Counted from the first letter of the stretch, positions 27,318-36,466 are shown. The stretch is 64,000 nucleotides of DNA from Flavobacteriaceae bacterium NBU2973 (GCA_026162565.1 JAOEIQ010000007.1:1-64000), one strand, 5' to 3'. Translations and numbers: made by a program. Notes: a model not told the origin generated them from the letters alone.

Positions 27318-28016
27318 TTAATTCTTTTCAGCTTTTTTAGCCTTTTGCGCTACTAAAGCTTCTTTACTGATTTTAGCCAAATTAAAATTTGGCTCCATAG
27401 CTAAAGCTTGATCAAATAATGTTATTGCAGCATCTATATTAGCCGTTTGGTTCTCTCTAAATTTTATTAATCCTTTTAAACAAGTAAAAGCAGCTTTAGA
27501 TTTTACTTGATAAGGATATTGTGTTTCATAATAAGTAATACCAACATCATCTTTTGAGTTGGTAATTCCATATTCTGTTTTCTCAAGAGCTTTTTCAAGC
27601 TTATTTACTTGAATGTATAAATCAGCTAGTTCATAAGCAATTAAAAGATTTGGTGATTTAGCAAATAACTTTTCAAAGTGAGGAATAGCTTTGTCTGCCT
27701 GATTTAAAGCTTTTAAAGAAACGGCTTTTATTTCTGTTGCAATTTCAGAATCATTAGCTTTATTTTCAATTCCTATGGTATTTAAAGCTTGTACATACTT
27801 ATTATTACTCATATACATATAAGCTAAAGTATCTGAAATAGCCTGATTAGGATTTAAAATATTTAAATGTGTTAATCCGTTAATAACACCTTGCACATCT
27901 CCTTGAGCTTTCATTTGGTTGTAGTAAGCTTCAAAGTGCTTAACTAATTCAGATTTTGTCTGGGCTTGAGAAAATCCGCTGACAACTAAAACTATTAATA
28001 CTATAATTTTTTTCAT
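27318..28016 (-). CDS. Secreted TPR-repeat protein
   Basis: 232 residues with signal peptide MKKIIVLIVLVVSGFSQA. At least four tetratricopeptide-like helix pairs can be seen, including ALKALNQADKAIPHFEKL-type and IDAAITLFDQALAMEPNFN units. The C-terminus is Lys/Ala-rich. Probably a periplasmic scaffold; the partner is unknown. It is monocistronic, 81 bp downstream of the M28 peptidase on the same strand. Confidence 0.78.
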   Translation of the reverse strand: MKKIIVLIVLVVSGFSQAQTKSELVKHFEAYYNQMKAQGDVQGVINGLTHLNILNPNQAISDTLAYMYMSNNKYVQALNTIGIENKANDSEIATEIKAVSLKALNQADKAIPHFEKLFAKSPNLLIAYELADLYIQVNKLEKALEKTEYGITNSKDDVGITYYETQYPYQVKSKAAFTCLKGLIKFRENQTANIDAAITLFDQALAMEPNFNLAKISKEALVAQKAKKAEKN

Positions 28017-28097
28017 TCTTTTGAGCTTTTATTTGCAGCGCAAAACTAAAAAATTATCAGTAACTACCTAATACCTTAACAACTATATAACAAATAA

Positions 28098-30395
28098 TTA
28101 GTCTATTGAAATAGTTTTTTTAATTATTACTGCATCATTTAAAATGAAAGGTTTGGGAATCATAGACCGTTCTCGATCTGGAATTTTAAAATGTCTGTTG
28201 TTTAACAAATCAAAAGAAGATTCATATAACTCAAACTTAGTTGTTTGATCTTTAGGTATAGAAAACTCCATAGTCAAAGGTTCATTATCACTTACATAAT
28301 AACTAAATAATCTGTTTCTATATGTATTTTGAAATGCAAATATGTCTCCTTTGGCCCTTTTTGGCGATACTCCGTTTATTTTAAATGTGTAAAAGTTATT
28401 GGATTCAGAACTAAATACTTCATACCTATTTACTGGCCTTTTAGATTCTACATAAATGGAAACGTGTCTTTTATCATCTATGATTGTATCCTTATACACT
28501 TCAAAAGTTGGATATACTAGTGGTTTTAAATCTGTATCATTAGAGTAGGTAAAACCACTACTGTATTTACTTGAAATCGTATTATTGCTGTTTATATTAT
28601 CAGGATTTTGTCCTAAAAAATGTTGAGTCCAATCATCTAATTTAGTATCATAAGTTATCCATTTAGCAGAATTATTATCGGCATCTAACATATAGACAAT
28701 ACTGTTAGGCTTCGGTCTATCTTCAGAAAAATTGGAATTAAAATGTGCTAGTATTAAAGCCATAAAAGCTAATCCAAAAAACAGATAACTCCAACGCTTT
28801 TTATGTCTAAAAAACCCAAAAACTGGTAATAAAAACCCAAATATTAATACTACTAAAATTGAACTTACAAATAGAATTTTCAAACCTAAACCAACAGGAA
28901 ACATCTTCACAAAAGGGCTCATTATCAAGAGTACTGGAAAACATAGTAATGCCATTATTATTAGACTTGGCCTACCTTGTTTAATCAATATAAATAAACT
29001 TAACAGCGCAAAAAACACAGGAATAATAAAAAAGCTGGCCCCTTTTAATTCAAAAGCAATATAAGCGCATATGAGCAACCAATACAATATTGGAGCTATC
29101 AATAAACTATTGGTATTTCGGGCTTTATAAAAACGACTGTAAATCCAAAAACAAATAGCTACAGAAAGTAAAACAAATGCCCAAATATAAGTATGACCGT
29201 TATAAGTAAAACCATGAAGCATCTCCTTGTAATGTGGATATAGAGCCAGTATAACATACTTCCAAAATACAAAAGCAAAAACTCCAGATACAATTAAACT
29301 TGAGGTAAACGCAATAAAACCTTTAATTATTTCTCTGAAGTGTAATTTACGTTTACGCTTTCCATAAATTATTAATCCAATAAATAATATAGTTGCCAAA
29401 AACAGCATTGGGAAAATCCAACCAAAAGGATAAATAACTGTTTTAACTAAAGGTGCATTGAAGTAAATATAGTCTTCATCACTTTTTATATTATTCAAAT
29501 TAGCTTGAGAAAAATAATTTAAAAGTGGCATTAAATACGATCCTTGATGCTCTAGTGTGTTTCTATCTAATCGCTCGTAAGTATCAAGAGCAGTATGATA
29601 ATCATAATGATCATCTATAAAAGCAAAGTTAAAACCATCAATATCTCCATCTACTCTAAAGCGTGTTAAATCCGTATCATTTGGTAGCATTTTATAAATA
29701 CTATATGCTAACGAATTAGCAACAGGAAATTTTGGATTAGCTTCAACAAACTGCTTCATTAAATTAGCATTACCTCCATTAGTTTCTATAAGCATATAAC
29801 TTGGTCCTCCACTACCTCTAGCTTCGAAGTTTAAAACCAAACCAACATCTTTTGCCCAAGGATGTTTATTTACAAATAAACTAGCTCCATTTAATCCTAA
29901 CTCTTCAGAATCTGTAATTAAAACTATAATATCGTTTTTAGGTATTTCACCTTCACTTAAAAAAGTTCGTAACCCTTCTAAAATAGTCACAACTCCTGAT
30001 CCAGCATCGCTGGCTCCAAATGAAGAATGTGGACTACTATCGTAATGAGACAACAGTAGTAAGGCTTTAGAATTATCGCTTCCTTTTATTCTAGCTAAAA
30101 TATTTTTAGGTTTCGATAGATTTCCCCAACGGCTTATATCATAACCGTCTTGAATTTCAGTCTCTAATCCGAGTTTTTGAAGCTCTTTAGTGATGTAATC
30201 TTTAATTACAGTATGTTCTTCACTTCCAACATAGTGTGGTTGTTTGGATATGGCTTCTAAATGAACGAGCGCTCTTGCAGTAGAAAATGAATTACGATCT
30301 GCATCAATATCAGAAACTTTTTGTGGCATAAGAGCAGAGAAACTCCAATATATTGCTAAAATAAGCAAAGCTATAGCAATGACTTTTTTTATCAT
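28098..30395 (-). CDS. Membrane-bound M28 family aminopeptidase
   Basis: 765 residues. An N-terminal membrane helix is followed by an M28 catalytic domain (about 45-310). Zinc-binding and catalytic residues are visible: His and Asp in LSHYDSSPHS, Asp in FGASDAGSG, the Glu pair in DSEELGLNG, and a terminal His in DDHYDYHTALD. About eight to nine membrane helices follow (about 320-590), then a soluble C-terminal domain of about 165 residues. This layout matches bacterial relatives of Fxna/ERMP1-like peptidases, which trim amino acids from peptides. It is divergent from the CBS-domain gene. Confidence 0.9.
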   Translation of the reverse strand: MIKKVIAIALLILAIYWSFSALMPQKVSDIDADRNSFSTARALVHLEAISKQPHYVGSEEHTVIKDYITKELQKLGLETEIQDGYDISRWGNLSKPKNILARIKGSDNSKALLLLSHYDSSPHSSFGASDAGSGVVTILEGLRTFLSEGEIPKNDIIVLITDSEELGLNGASLFVNKHPWAKDVGLVLNFEARGSGGPSYMLIETNGGNANLMKQFVEANPKFPVANSLAYSIYKMLPNDTDLTRFRVDGDIDGFNFAFIDDHYDYHTALDTYERLDRNTLEHQGSYLMPLLNYFSQANLNNIKSDEDYIYFNAPLVKTVIYPFGWIFPMLFLATILFIGLIIYGKRKRKLHFREIIKGFIAFTSSLIVSGVFAFVFWKYVILALYPHYKEMLHGFTYNGHTYIWAFVLLSVAICFWIYSRFYKARNTNSLLIAPILYWLLICAYIAFELKGASFFIIPVFFALLSLFILIKQGRPSLIIMALLCFPVLLIMSPFVKMFPVGLGLKILFVSSILVVLIFGFLLPVFGFFRHKKRWSYLFFGLAFMALILAHFNSNFSEDRPKPNSIVYMLDADNNSAKWITYDTKLDDWTQHFLGQNPDNINSNNTISSKYSSGFTYSNDTDLKPLVYPTFEVYKDTIIDDKRHVSIYVESKRPVNRYEVFSSESNNFYTFKINGVSPKRAKGDIFAFQNTYRNRLFSYYVSDNEPLTMEFSIPKDQTTKFELYESSFDLLNNRHFKIPDRERSMIPKPFILNDAVIIKKTISID

Positions 30396-30436
30396 GATGT
30401 GGTAGTTAGTTAGTGTTTTAAAGTTACTAATTTTTA

Positions 30437-30480
30437 TACTAAAAAAATGAGTATAGGATAACTTACTAAAAATGAGTATA
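30437..30480 (+). repeat. Direct repeat in the M28/CBS intergenic region
   Basis: TACTAAAAATGAGTATA at 30464-30480 recurs at 30437-30455 with two extra A residues. The copies start 27 bp apart and lie 26-69 bp upstream of the CBS gene ATG. This spacing suits a regulator binding twice. Confidence 0.5.
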
Positions 30481-30505
30481 TTTAGTAAACTAAAACATAT
30501 ATATT

Positions 30506-30973
30506 ATGGGCATTAAAAGTTTTCAAGGTTCTAGACGTGAACAAAGCATGACAACAGATAGCACAACTTTAAGAGTTAAGGATTATATGACCACTAACCT
30601 TATTACTTTTAAACCCGAGCAACCTGTTGAAGAGGTTATTCAGTCATTAATCAAACATAAAATCTCTGGTGGACCTGTTGTGAATAGCAATAACGAACTT
30701 GTTGGTGTTATTTCTGAAGGTGACTGCCTTAAACAAATTAGCGAAAGTCGATATTACAATATGCCAATGGAGAAAGATAATGTTGAAAAACGCATGGCGA
30801 CAGATGTTGAAACTATTGATGGCAATATGAATGTTTTTGATGCTGCTAATAAGTTTTTAGAATCTAAACGCCGACGTTTCCCTATAGTAGAAAATGGAAA
30901 GCTAATTGGACAAATTAGTCAGAAAGATATTTTAAAAGCCGCTTTAGAATTAAAAGGTCAAACTTGGAAATAG
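30506..30973 (+). CDS. CBS-pair domain protein
   Basis: 155 residues. After a 22-residue polar start it consists of two CBS motifs (about 23-80 and 90-150), beginning VKDYMTTNLITF and VEKRMATDVETI. CBS pairs usually bind adenine nucleotides, but no effector domain is attached here, so this is probably a stand-alone energy or nucleotide sensor. The gene is followed 1 bp later by the convergent stop of the Zn-finger gene. Confidence 0.88.
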   Translation: MGIKSFQGSRREQSMTTDSTTLRVKDYMTTNLITFKPEQPVEEVIQSLIKHKISGGPVVNSNNELVGVISEGDCLKQISESRYYNMPMEKDNVEKRMATDVETIDGNMNVFDAANKFLESKRRRFPIVENGKLIGQISQKDILKAALELKGQTWK

Positions 30974-30974
30974 A

Positions 30975-31325
30975 TTATTGTACTCTTTTAACCAAAGCGT
31001 AATAACCTCCCTCTAGTGTTAAATACCCTTGATCGTATACAAAGTAATACACAGTTCCAGCTTTTGTGGTATAAATACTCGTAAAATAGTTAAAATCGAA
31101 ACCTTTTTCTATAAGCTTTGCTCTGGATGTTTTGGTTTTATCCTTTGGATTTAATTCTTCAAGAATTCTATAATTTTTACGTAACCTATTATTGACGTTT
31201 CTAATTAAATTCTTATTGTCTTTATTAATCCGATTATTATAAGAATTTCTACAAGCATCACTGCAGAATTTCTTATCTATACGACCAACTATCTTTTCAC
31301 TACATTCAAGACATTGCTTTTGCAT
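30975..31325 (-). CDS. Small Zn-ribbon protein (DUF2116-like)
   Basis: 116 residues from the ATG at 31325; the longer in-frame reading overlaps the GNAT gene and adds nothing recognisable. A four-Cys zinc ribbon lies at the N-terminus (CLEC, then CSDAC), followed by a basic helix NRINKDNKNLIRNVNNRLRK and a hydrophobic, aromatic-rich C-terminus. Related proteins are common in Flavobacteria and their role is unknown; the basic helix suggests nucleic-acid contact. It starts 4 bp after the GNAT stop, so the two are probably co-transcribed. Confidence 0.75.
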   Translation of the reverse strand: MQKQCLECSEKIVGRIDKKFCSDACRNSYNNRINKDNKNLIRNVNNRLRKNYRILEELNPKDKTKTSRAKLIEKGFDFNYFTSIYTTKAGTVYYFVYDQGYLTLEGGYYALVKRVQ

Positions 31326-31329
31326 ATGA

Positions 31330-32076
31330 TTATTTATTTTTATTTTTTTTATAACGTAACTTGGCATTCTCAATAGTTTTCTTTCGATATTCTTCATCAG
31401 TATGATATCGATTCTTTGATCTTGCTAGTGTTTTTTCTTTGTACAACTCATCCTTTTGATATCGCTCTCTGTTGTAGGTTTGTATTTTTTCTTTTTTTTC
31501 TTGATAGCGCTTTTGGTTATATCGTCTTAATTTAAGTTTCTTATATTGATCTAATGAAAGTTCATACCAATTAACTAACTCTCCATCACAAGGAAATTGC
31601 TCTAAATAGTGTAGCCCAATTTTTTGAAGCACTTTGTTTGAAGCCATATTTTCTATCTCTGCGGCGCCGCACATAGTCTCAATATTCAACTTTTTAAATC
31701 CAAAATCTAGAGTTGCAAGAGAGGATTCTGTAGCATACCCTTTTCCCCAATAGCGAGGAATAAAACGATAACCTATATCGTAAAAATCCCTTTTATTTCC
31801 TATCACTTCTTTATCTCCTGTATTGAATTTTATACCAGACCAACCCATAAAATCACCAGACGATTTTTCTATTGCTGCAAAACGTCCAATTCCTCTTTCC
31901 TCGTATTGTTGCCTAATAAATGAAATAGCTTCTTCTGCTTGCAATTTTGTTTTTATAGGCTTTTTCCCAAGATACTTATGTACTTCAGGATTTGAATCTA
32001 GCTTATACATACCTTCTATATCAGATTCTAATATTTCTCTTAAAATAAGGCGTTCTGTTTCTATGTAAAATTTCAT
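31330..32076 (-). CDS. GNAT acetyltransferase with a repetitive basic tail
   Basis: 248 residues. Residues 1-180 are a RimJ/RimL-type GNAT domain: TERLILREI at the start, the acetyl-CoA loop region RYWGKGYATE and the helix SNKVLQKIGL. This type acetylates N-terminal or small-molecule amines. Residues from about 181 to the end form an extremely basic tail of about four imperfect 19-residue repeats built on RY, DE.Y and KT or EK spacing (for example RERYQKDELYKEKT, NRYHTDEEYRKKT). Such tails resemble the RY-rich repeats of phage HNH-type proteins. Usual GNAT members end near residue 180, so this is a fusion or an added domain. Confidence 0.82.
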   Translation of the reverse strand: MKFYIETERLILREILESDIEGMYKLDSNPEVHKYLGKKPIKTKLQAEEAISFIRQQYEERGIGRFAAIEKSSGDFMGWSGIKFNTGDKEVIGNKRDFYDIGYRFIPRYWGKGYATESSLATLDFGFKKLNIETMCGAAEIENMASNKVLQKIGLHYLEQFPCDGELVNWYELSLDQYKKLKLRRYNQKRYQEKKEKIQTYNRERYQKDELYKEKTLARSKNRYHTDEEYRKKTIENAKLRYKKNKNK

Positions 32077-32078
32077 TC

Positions 32079-32603
32079 TTATTTATTTAAAATTGAAATG
32101 TAAGCTGTCCAAGGTCCAACTTCGCTTTTATATTGCTTTGCCATAACTCTTGCAATTTGAGCAATATGCCCTAAATCGTGAGTAACCCAACAGGCTAATA
32201 AATTTTTTAAACTCACTTCTCCCAATTGAGGATGTGTAGCTTTTAAATTAAACTGATCTTCAGAAATATTGCATGATTTTAAATAGTCTAAATTTTGTTT
32301 TCTAGCTATAGAAAATTCATCTAGTAACTGGTTTAAGGATTTTCCTTTAGATTCTTCAAATTGTGCAAAGCGATCAAAAGTTGGAAATGTTTTAGTTTCA
32401 GAATCTGATAAAATAATTTGTAATCGTTTAATCCAATCTGTTTTTTCTCCATGAATTAAGTGTCCAACAACATCAAATGCAGACCAAGTTTCTTCGCCTT
32501 CATTACAAAAAATCCATTCATCTGATAAATTTTCTAAATACGCATAAAGAATTTTAGGCGTGCGTTCTAAAATCTCTAAAGCCTTATCAAGTCTATATTC
32601 CAT
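32079..32603 (-). CDS. DinB/YfiT-like metal-dependent hydrolase-fold protein
   Basis: 174 residues, a four-helix bundle of the DinB superfamily. The expected metal-binding histidines are seen in VVGHLIHGEK (about residue 50) and THDLGHIAQIAR (about 140-150). Members include thiol-dependent transferases and proteins of unknown activity; the name does not imply DNA-repair polymerase. It precedes the GNAT gene by 2 bp and is divergent from ssb across a region with 10-bp repeats. Confidence 0.86.
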   Translation of the reverse strand: MEYRLDKALEILERTPKILYAYLENLSDEWIFCNEGEETWSAFDVVGHLIHGEKTDWIKRLQIILSDSETKTFPTFDRFAQFEESKGKSLNQLLDEFSIARKQNLDYLKSCNISEDQFNLKATHPQLGEVSLKNLLACWVTHDLGHIAQIARVMAKQYKSEVGPWTAYISILNK

Positions 32604-32630
32604 AACACTTGCAATATACTAATTATTCGT

Positions 32631-32680
32631 TTACAAACGACTACAAACATTTACAAACGAATTTAAACAGTTACTAACCG
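32631..32680. repeat. Five 10-bp repeat units between dinB-like gene and ssb
   Basis: Consecutive units TTACAAACGA, CTACAAACAT, TTACAAACGA, ATTTAAACAG and TTACTAACCG. They are in exact 10-bp register, so each would face the same side of the helix. They lie 28-77 bp upstream of the dinB-like start and 79-128 bp upstream of ssb. Confidence 0.6.
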
Positions 32681-32758
32681 ATTAAAATTTGCAAGTCGTT
32701 TCATATTTGCACTGTTGAATTGAACGAATGATATTCAATATAATTTAAACCTTATCTT

Positions 32759-33091
32759 ATGAATACGTTAAGAAACAAAGTACAGTTAATTGGTAATTTA
32801 GGAAATGATCCAGAAATCGTGAATTTGGATTCTGGCAAAATGTTAGCAAAGTTTTCGATTGCTACTAATGAAAGTTATAAAAACGCTCAAGGCGAAAAAG
32901 TAACAGATACACAATGGCATAATATAGTTGCTTGGGGAAAAACAGCAAGTTTAGTTGAAAAATACCTACAAAAAGGTAAAGAGATTGCCATAGAAGGAAA
33001 ATTGACTACCAGAGCATGGAGTGATAAAGATGGTATAAAACGTTACACAACAGAAATTGTGTGTAATGAATTATTAATGTTAGGGAAGTAA
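32759..33091 (+). CDS. ssb: Short single-stranded DNA-binding protein
   Basis: 110 residues, an OB fold from NKVQLIGNLGNDPEI to the end. DTQWHNIVAWGKTA and the strand GKEIAIEGKL are typical. It stops directly after the OB fold (CNELLMLGK), lacking the glycine-rich linker and acidic tip by which most bacterial SSBs recruit partners; short forms occur beside a full-length ssb in many Bacteroidota. The last 60 bp of this gene recur downstream at 39344 and 58176 with only synonymous changes, so its 3' end marks the left border of the accessory region. Confidence 0.93.
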   Translation: MNTLRNKVQLIGNLGNDPEIVNLDSGKMLAKFSIATNESYKNAQGEKVTDTQWHNIVAWGKTASLVEKYLQKGKEIAIEGKLTTRAWSDKDGIKRYTTEIVCNELLMLGK

Positions 33092-33100
33092 CACTTTACA

Positions 33101-33135
33101 AAAAAAGGTTTAACTTTTCAGTTAAACCTTTTTTT
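33101..33135 (+). terminator. Terminator of intact ssb
   Basis: Stem AAAAAAGGTTTAAC / GTTAAACCTTTTTTT with a 6-nt loop, 9 bp after the ssb stop. It is unrelated to the terminators that follow the two ssb relics. Confidence 0.85.
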
Positions 33136-33211
33136 AATTATTGTGATTTATATAACCTATATCATATAATTTGAGACGTACCGTTTAGGATATATCACTA
33201 TTTATAAATTG

Positions 33212-33850
33212 TTAAAACAGGTTTAAACCTACATAGAATTGAAAGTTTCTATTTCTAAAAGTACCTTCATCAGTATTAGAAATATCTGTTATACCTAAAT
33301 TATATCTTGCGCCTATCTTGAAGTTTTCTGTGAACTTATATTCTGCACCGACAGCGGCAGAAAATTCAAATGATTTAAGGTCAGCGTCAATAAAAGAATC
33401 ACCATCATTATTATCTAACTCAATAGTGTCTTTTACCATAAATCCAACTTGTGGTCCTACTTGAAAGGATAACCCATTAGAAAATGGCACATAGTTAAAT
33501 AAAACAGGCACTTTTACGTAATTTACTTTTTGTTTAAACTCTATACCTTGAAGGTTCACATTAGAGCCTTCTTGCGAGTACAATACTTCTGATAAAATTC
33601 CTGCTTTTTCAGATAATCTAAAGTCGCCATAAAAGCCTACGTGAAATGCAGACAAGGTAGTAGTTTTTACTTGAATATCTTGGTCTGGAATATCGTATTT
33701 AGCTGTTTGGTTAGCAAGGTTTAAACCTGCTTTAATCCCAAAGTTGGTTTTGTAGGCATCTTTAGCATAATCTGGTGTCATTGGTTCTTGTGACCAAATT
33801 GCAAAAGAGGTAAGTATAGCTGCGAGGGTTGTTAATTTTTGAAATTTCAT
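33212..33850 (-). CDS. Small outer-membrane beta-barrel protein (PorT-like fold)
   Basis: 212 residues with signal peptide MKFQKLTTLAAILTSFAIWS. The mature part starts with FGIKAGLNLANQ, the usual opening of Bacteroidota porin/beta-barrel PF13568-type proteins. It continues with alternating strands (GFYGDFRLSEKAGILSEVLY, VKVPVLFNYVPF) and ends in a C-terminal Phe (FQFYVGLNLF), the outer-membrane insertion signature. Function unknown. It is the first gene after ssb in the accessory region, in opposite orientation. Confidence 0.8.
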   Translation of the reverse strand: MKFQKLTTLAAILTSFAIWSQEPMTPDYAKDAYKTNFGIKAGLNLANQTAKYDIPDQDIQVKTTTLSAFHVGFYGDFRLSEKAGILSEVLYSQEGSNVNLQGIEFKQKVNYVKVPVLFNYVPFSNGLSFQVGPQVGFMVKDTIELDNNDGDSFIDADLKSFEFSAAVGAEYKFTENFKIGARYNLGITDISNTDEGTFRNRNFQFYVGLNLF

Positions 33851-33966
33851 TTTTTAAACTATTTAAAATTATAGTTCAAAAATAGTTTTGCGTATTGGCT
33901 TTCAAGGTTACTTTAAATCAACGCGTTAACATAAACAACCATCCTCTTTTTTTATGCAATGTTTAA

Positions 33967-33993
33967 TTTTGTTGTGTAGTTTTATGGTTTCGT
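33967..33993 (+). promoter_or_regulatory. Candidate operator-like element, copy A
   Basis: 27 bp matching 37473-37499 at 23 positions. It carries TTTTGT at 33967 and TTTCGT 21 bp later. It lies in the 261-bp gap upstream of the outer-membrane protein gene; the rest of that gap shows nothing recognisable. Confidence 0.4.
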
Positions 33994-34111
33994 TTTGATT
34001 AATATTAAAGTGATTTAGATTTTAAAGAATATAAATCACCTCTTCTTTGTTTTGCAACTTAAAATTGAAATTAATAGGGTTAGAATAAATATTTCTGCAT
34101 GAATTGTATAG

Positions 34112-34990
34112 TTACAAGTTGTTAAATTGTATTAATTGAAACTCTGGCGAACTATCAAATAGCTCGTCCAATATCCATTTGTGAGCAGCACCATAAATGA
34201 TTAAAATACGTTCTTGTTCTTGTTCAACTAAATTAGCTGCATTTGCGAAAATGCGTGTATTGCGTTCAAACCAATAACCCGTTAAATCTGTCCCGGCATA
34301 ATCGTGATAGACGCCAAGATTTACCATTCCTGTAGTCCATAACTGTTTAGTTCTTTTAGTATAGGTTTCAGAGTTATATAGTTTTATAACATCCAAAAGA
34401 CCGTATTCATTTTGAATGTTACTTGTGTACTCTATAAAACGTCTGTTTTCTTCATCATAGCTATGAAAGGCTTCGGATTGTCCTAAAGAGTCTGCAAACT
34501 TTTCTATATCATCAATCTCACCAATGGCTTCTGGCATAGGAGGCCTGTTATCTATGCAATACAGTTTTTGGTGCCCTAGAATTTTTGCTAATCTAAATCC
34601 TACTTGAAAGGTTTCGTTTCGTGGTAATTCAAAATCTCCTGCTACATATTTTTGATACTGATTATCTCGCCTCTCTTGTAATTCAGGCTTCCACTCAATA
34701 GCAATTTTTGTTGGATTATACTTTTTTAACCTATCAATAATGGTCTCTAGTTGTATTTTATTTTCTTTCGATAAAACATCCATTTTTTTAGCTTCTTTAA
34801 CATCACTACCATCTGTTGCCATGTCAAAGTGAAAGGAACCAAACACCAGTACTTGATGAGGTGCCTCTTTAGTAATTACCGGAAAATTATCAACGATTTC
34901 GCCAATTACAGATTCCTGGTTAGGTCTTTGCGTCTTTTGGGAACAAGAGCAAATAAAAAGACAGATAATGAGTATTCTTATTTCATTCAT
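34112..34990 (-). CDS. DUF5694-like (TraB/PrgY-related) lipoprotein
   Basis: 292 residues. The lipoprotein signal ends LFICSCSQK. The mature protein has HQVLVFGSFHFD at the start, IAIEWKPE in the middle, ERNTRIFANA and a final IIYGAAHKW motif. This His/Glu/Arg/His pattern recalls the TraB/Tiki-type fold of DUF5694 proteins, some of which are metallo-hydrolases in other families; activity here is unproven. It lies between the outer-membrane gene and the PDZ-hydrolase on the same strand. Confidence 0.7.
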   Translation of the reverse strand: MNEIRILIICLFICSCSQKTQRPNQESVIGEIVDNFPVITKEAPHQVLVFGSFHFDMATDGSDVKEAKKMDVLSKENKIQLETIIDRLKKYNPTKIAIEWKPELQERRDNQYQKYVAGDFELPRNETFQVGFRLAKILGHQKLYCIDNRPPMPEAIGEIDDIEKFADSLGQSEAFHSYDEENRRFIEYTSNIQNEYGLLDVIKLYNSETYTKRTKQLWTTGMVNLGVYHDYAGTDLTGYWFERNTRIFANAANLVEQEQERILIIYGAAHKWILDELFDSSPEFQLIQFNNL

Positions 34991-35084
34991 TTTTGAATAT
35001 TATATTATTTACGATTCTAAATCAATAGCACAGGTTTTATATTAAATTTCCTTTGTATAAGTACATTTAACATACTTTATCAAA

Positions 35085-36413
35085 TCATTTTGAAGTAGAG
35101 TTCACCATTTCCCAAGCCCAGTCAATTATTTGTTGACTTATTCGGTCTTCCCATTTTCCGGGTTTGAAATTAAAACTACTACTGTAATTTGGGTGAATGG
35201 TACTCCAATGGTCTAAATCTTTGTATTTAAATAATTTATGGTTTTGGTGATCATTTTTCTCTAAAACTGAAATAATCATATCGTTATCATGTTCTGTCAT
35301 TATCCAATCATTGGTGCCCCATCTCATCCTTACAGGTACTTTAATATTTTCCCAATGTTTTGCAAAGTTGAAATCTTGTACTTGATGATAATATGACATA
35401 GGACGACCATACATATGATTTAAATCTTGTCTATGTTGCTGGGCATACGTTGGATTGCTATTTAGCACCTCTTCAAAACTTCTTTTTTTAATTAGCATTT
35501 CATAGTACAAAGGAATGTAAATCGTATTCATTAAGTCATATATTTCTTCTTGACTTTTTCCTTCAATTTCAAGGATTCTTCGTTCTATCTCAAGCATATG
35601 CTCATACCAAGATTTAAAAAAAGTACCATCTGAAATGACACCTGCCAAATCAAATGTATTTGCCAAGTAAGGCGCCAACGCACTTCCCATACTATTGCCA
35701 TAAACAATAATTTTAGTCGCATCTATATAAGGTTTTGACTTGAGATCTTTAATGGCAGTTTCGTAACCATTAAGTTCTGTTTTAAAATCTGTTTTCCCAC
35801 AATCGCCCTCACTATCACCTACACCTGGTTTTTCAATTCTGTATAAAACCATATTCGATTTCTCTGCTAAATCTTTAATAAGTCTTACCCAATTATTGCT
35901 TCTGCCAGAATATTTTTCTACTGATGAGCAGCTCAAACCCTGAATGAGTATGATTGCAGGATGTTTCTTATCAATGTTCCCATCTGGAATAGTAATTATG
36001 GAACGTTGCATTAGCCCAAAATCACTTATTATATTGCCATAAATCGTTTTAACGCCGTTGTTCTTTTCAAAATCTAATGGTTTTAAACGAATCTGCTTTG
36101 TAATCAACTTTTGACCACGTTTAACCTTGATGGTTGTTTTTTGGTCAGACCTAATACCATACATAATGGCACTCCAATCCTCTTGATCAATTACATTTCT
36201 ATGGTTAACAGATAGAATACGATCATTGGCTTTTATACCTTCATTTTCTAAAGGAGAATTATTTTCTATGCTTTTTATTACTGCACCTGGAGTAGCATTG
36301 TTTGGCCAAGAAATTTCGGCATTAAAAGTGGCTCTTCTGGATAAATCTTGACCAAAAGAACAGATGGAAGAGAATAATACAAAGAAGAAAAAAGGTTGCT
36401 TTAATGTTATCAT
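35085..36413 (-). CDS. Secreted alpha/beta hydrolase with N-terminal PDZ domain
   Basis: 442 residues with a signal peptide (MITLKQPFFFFVLFSSICSF, cleaved near GQD). A PDZ domain at about 30-115 contains ENEGIKANDRILSVN. The alpha/beta-hydrolase domain (about 130-435) has the oxyanion region ILIQGLSCSS, the nucleophile elbow GNSMGSALA (Ser near 245), Asp in WGTNDWIM and His in DLDHWS. PDZ plus hydrolase is a known architecture in Bacteroidota, likely a periplasmic esterase or peptidase; the substrate is unknown. Same strand as the M23 gene 53 bp upstream. Confidence 0.82.
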   Translation of the reverse strand: MITLKQPFFFFVLFSSICSFGQDLSRRATFNAEISWPNNATPGAVIKSIENNSPLENEGIKANDRILSVNHRNVIDQEDWSAIMYGIRSDQKTTIKVKRGQKLITKQIRLKPLDFEKNNGVKTIYGNIISDFGLMQRSIITIPDGNIDKKHPAIILIQGLSCSSVEKYSGRSNNWVRLIKDLAEKSNMVLYRIEKPGVGDSEGDCGKTDFKTELNGYETAIKDLKSKPYIDATKIIVYGNSMGSALAPYLANTFDLAGVISDGTFFKSWYEHMLEIERRILEIEGKSQEEIYDLMNTIYIPLYYEMLIKKRSFEEVLNSNPTYAQQHRQDLNHMYGRPMSYYHQVQDFNFAKHWENIKVPVRMRWGTNDWIMTEHDNDMIISVLEKNDHQNHKLFKYKDLDHWSTIHPNYSSSFNFKPGKWEDRISQQIIDWAWEMVNSTSK

Positions 36414-36466
36414 TGTAGTTGATTTTTTTTGGCGAGTTGATTTTATTGTTTTAATTCTTGATGCTT

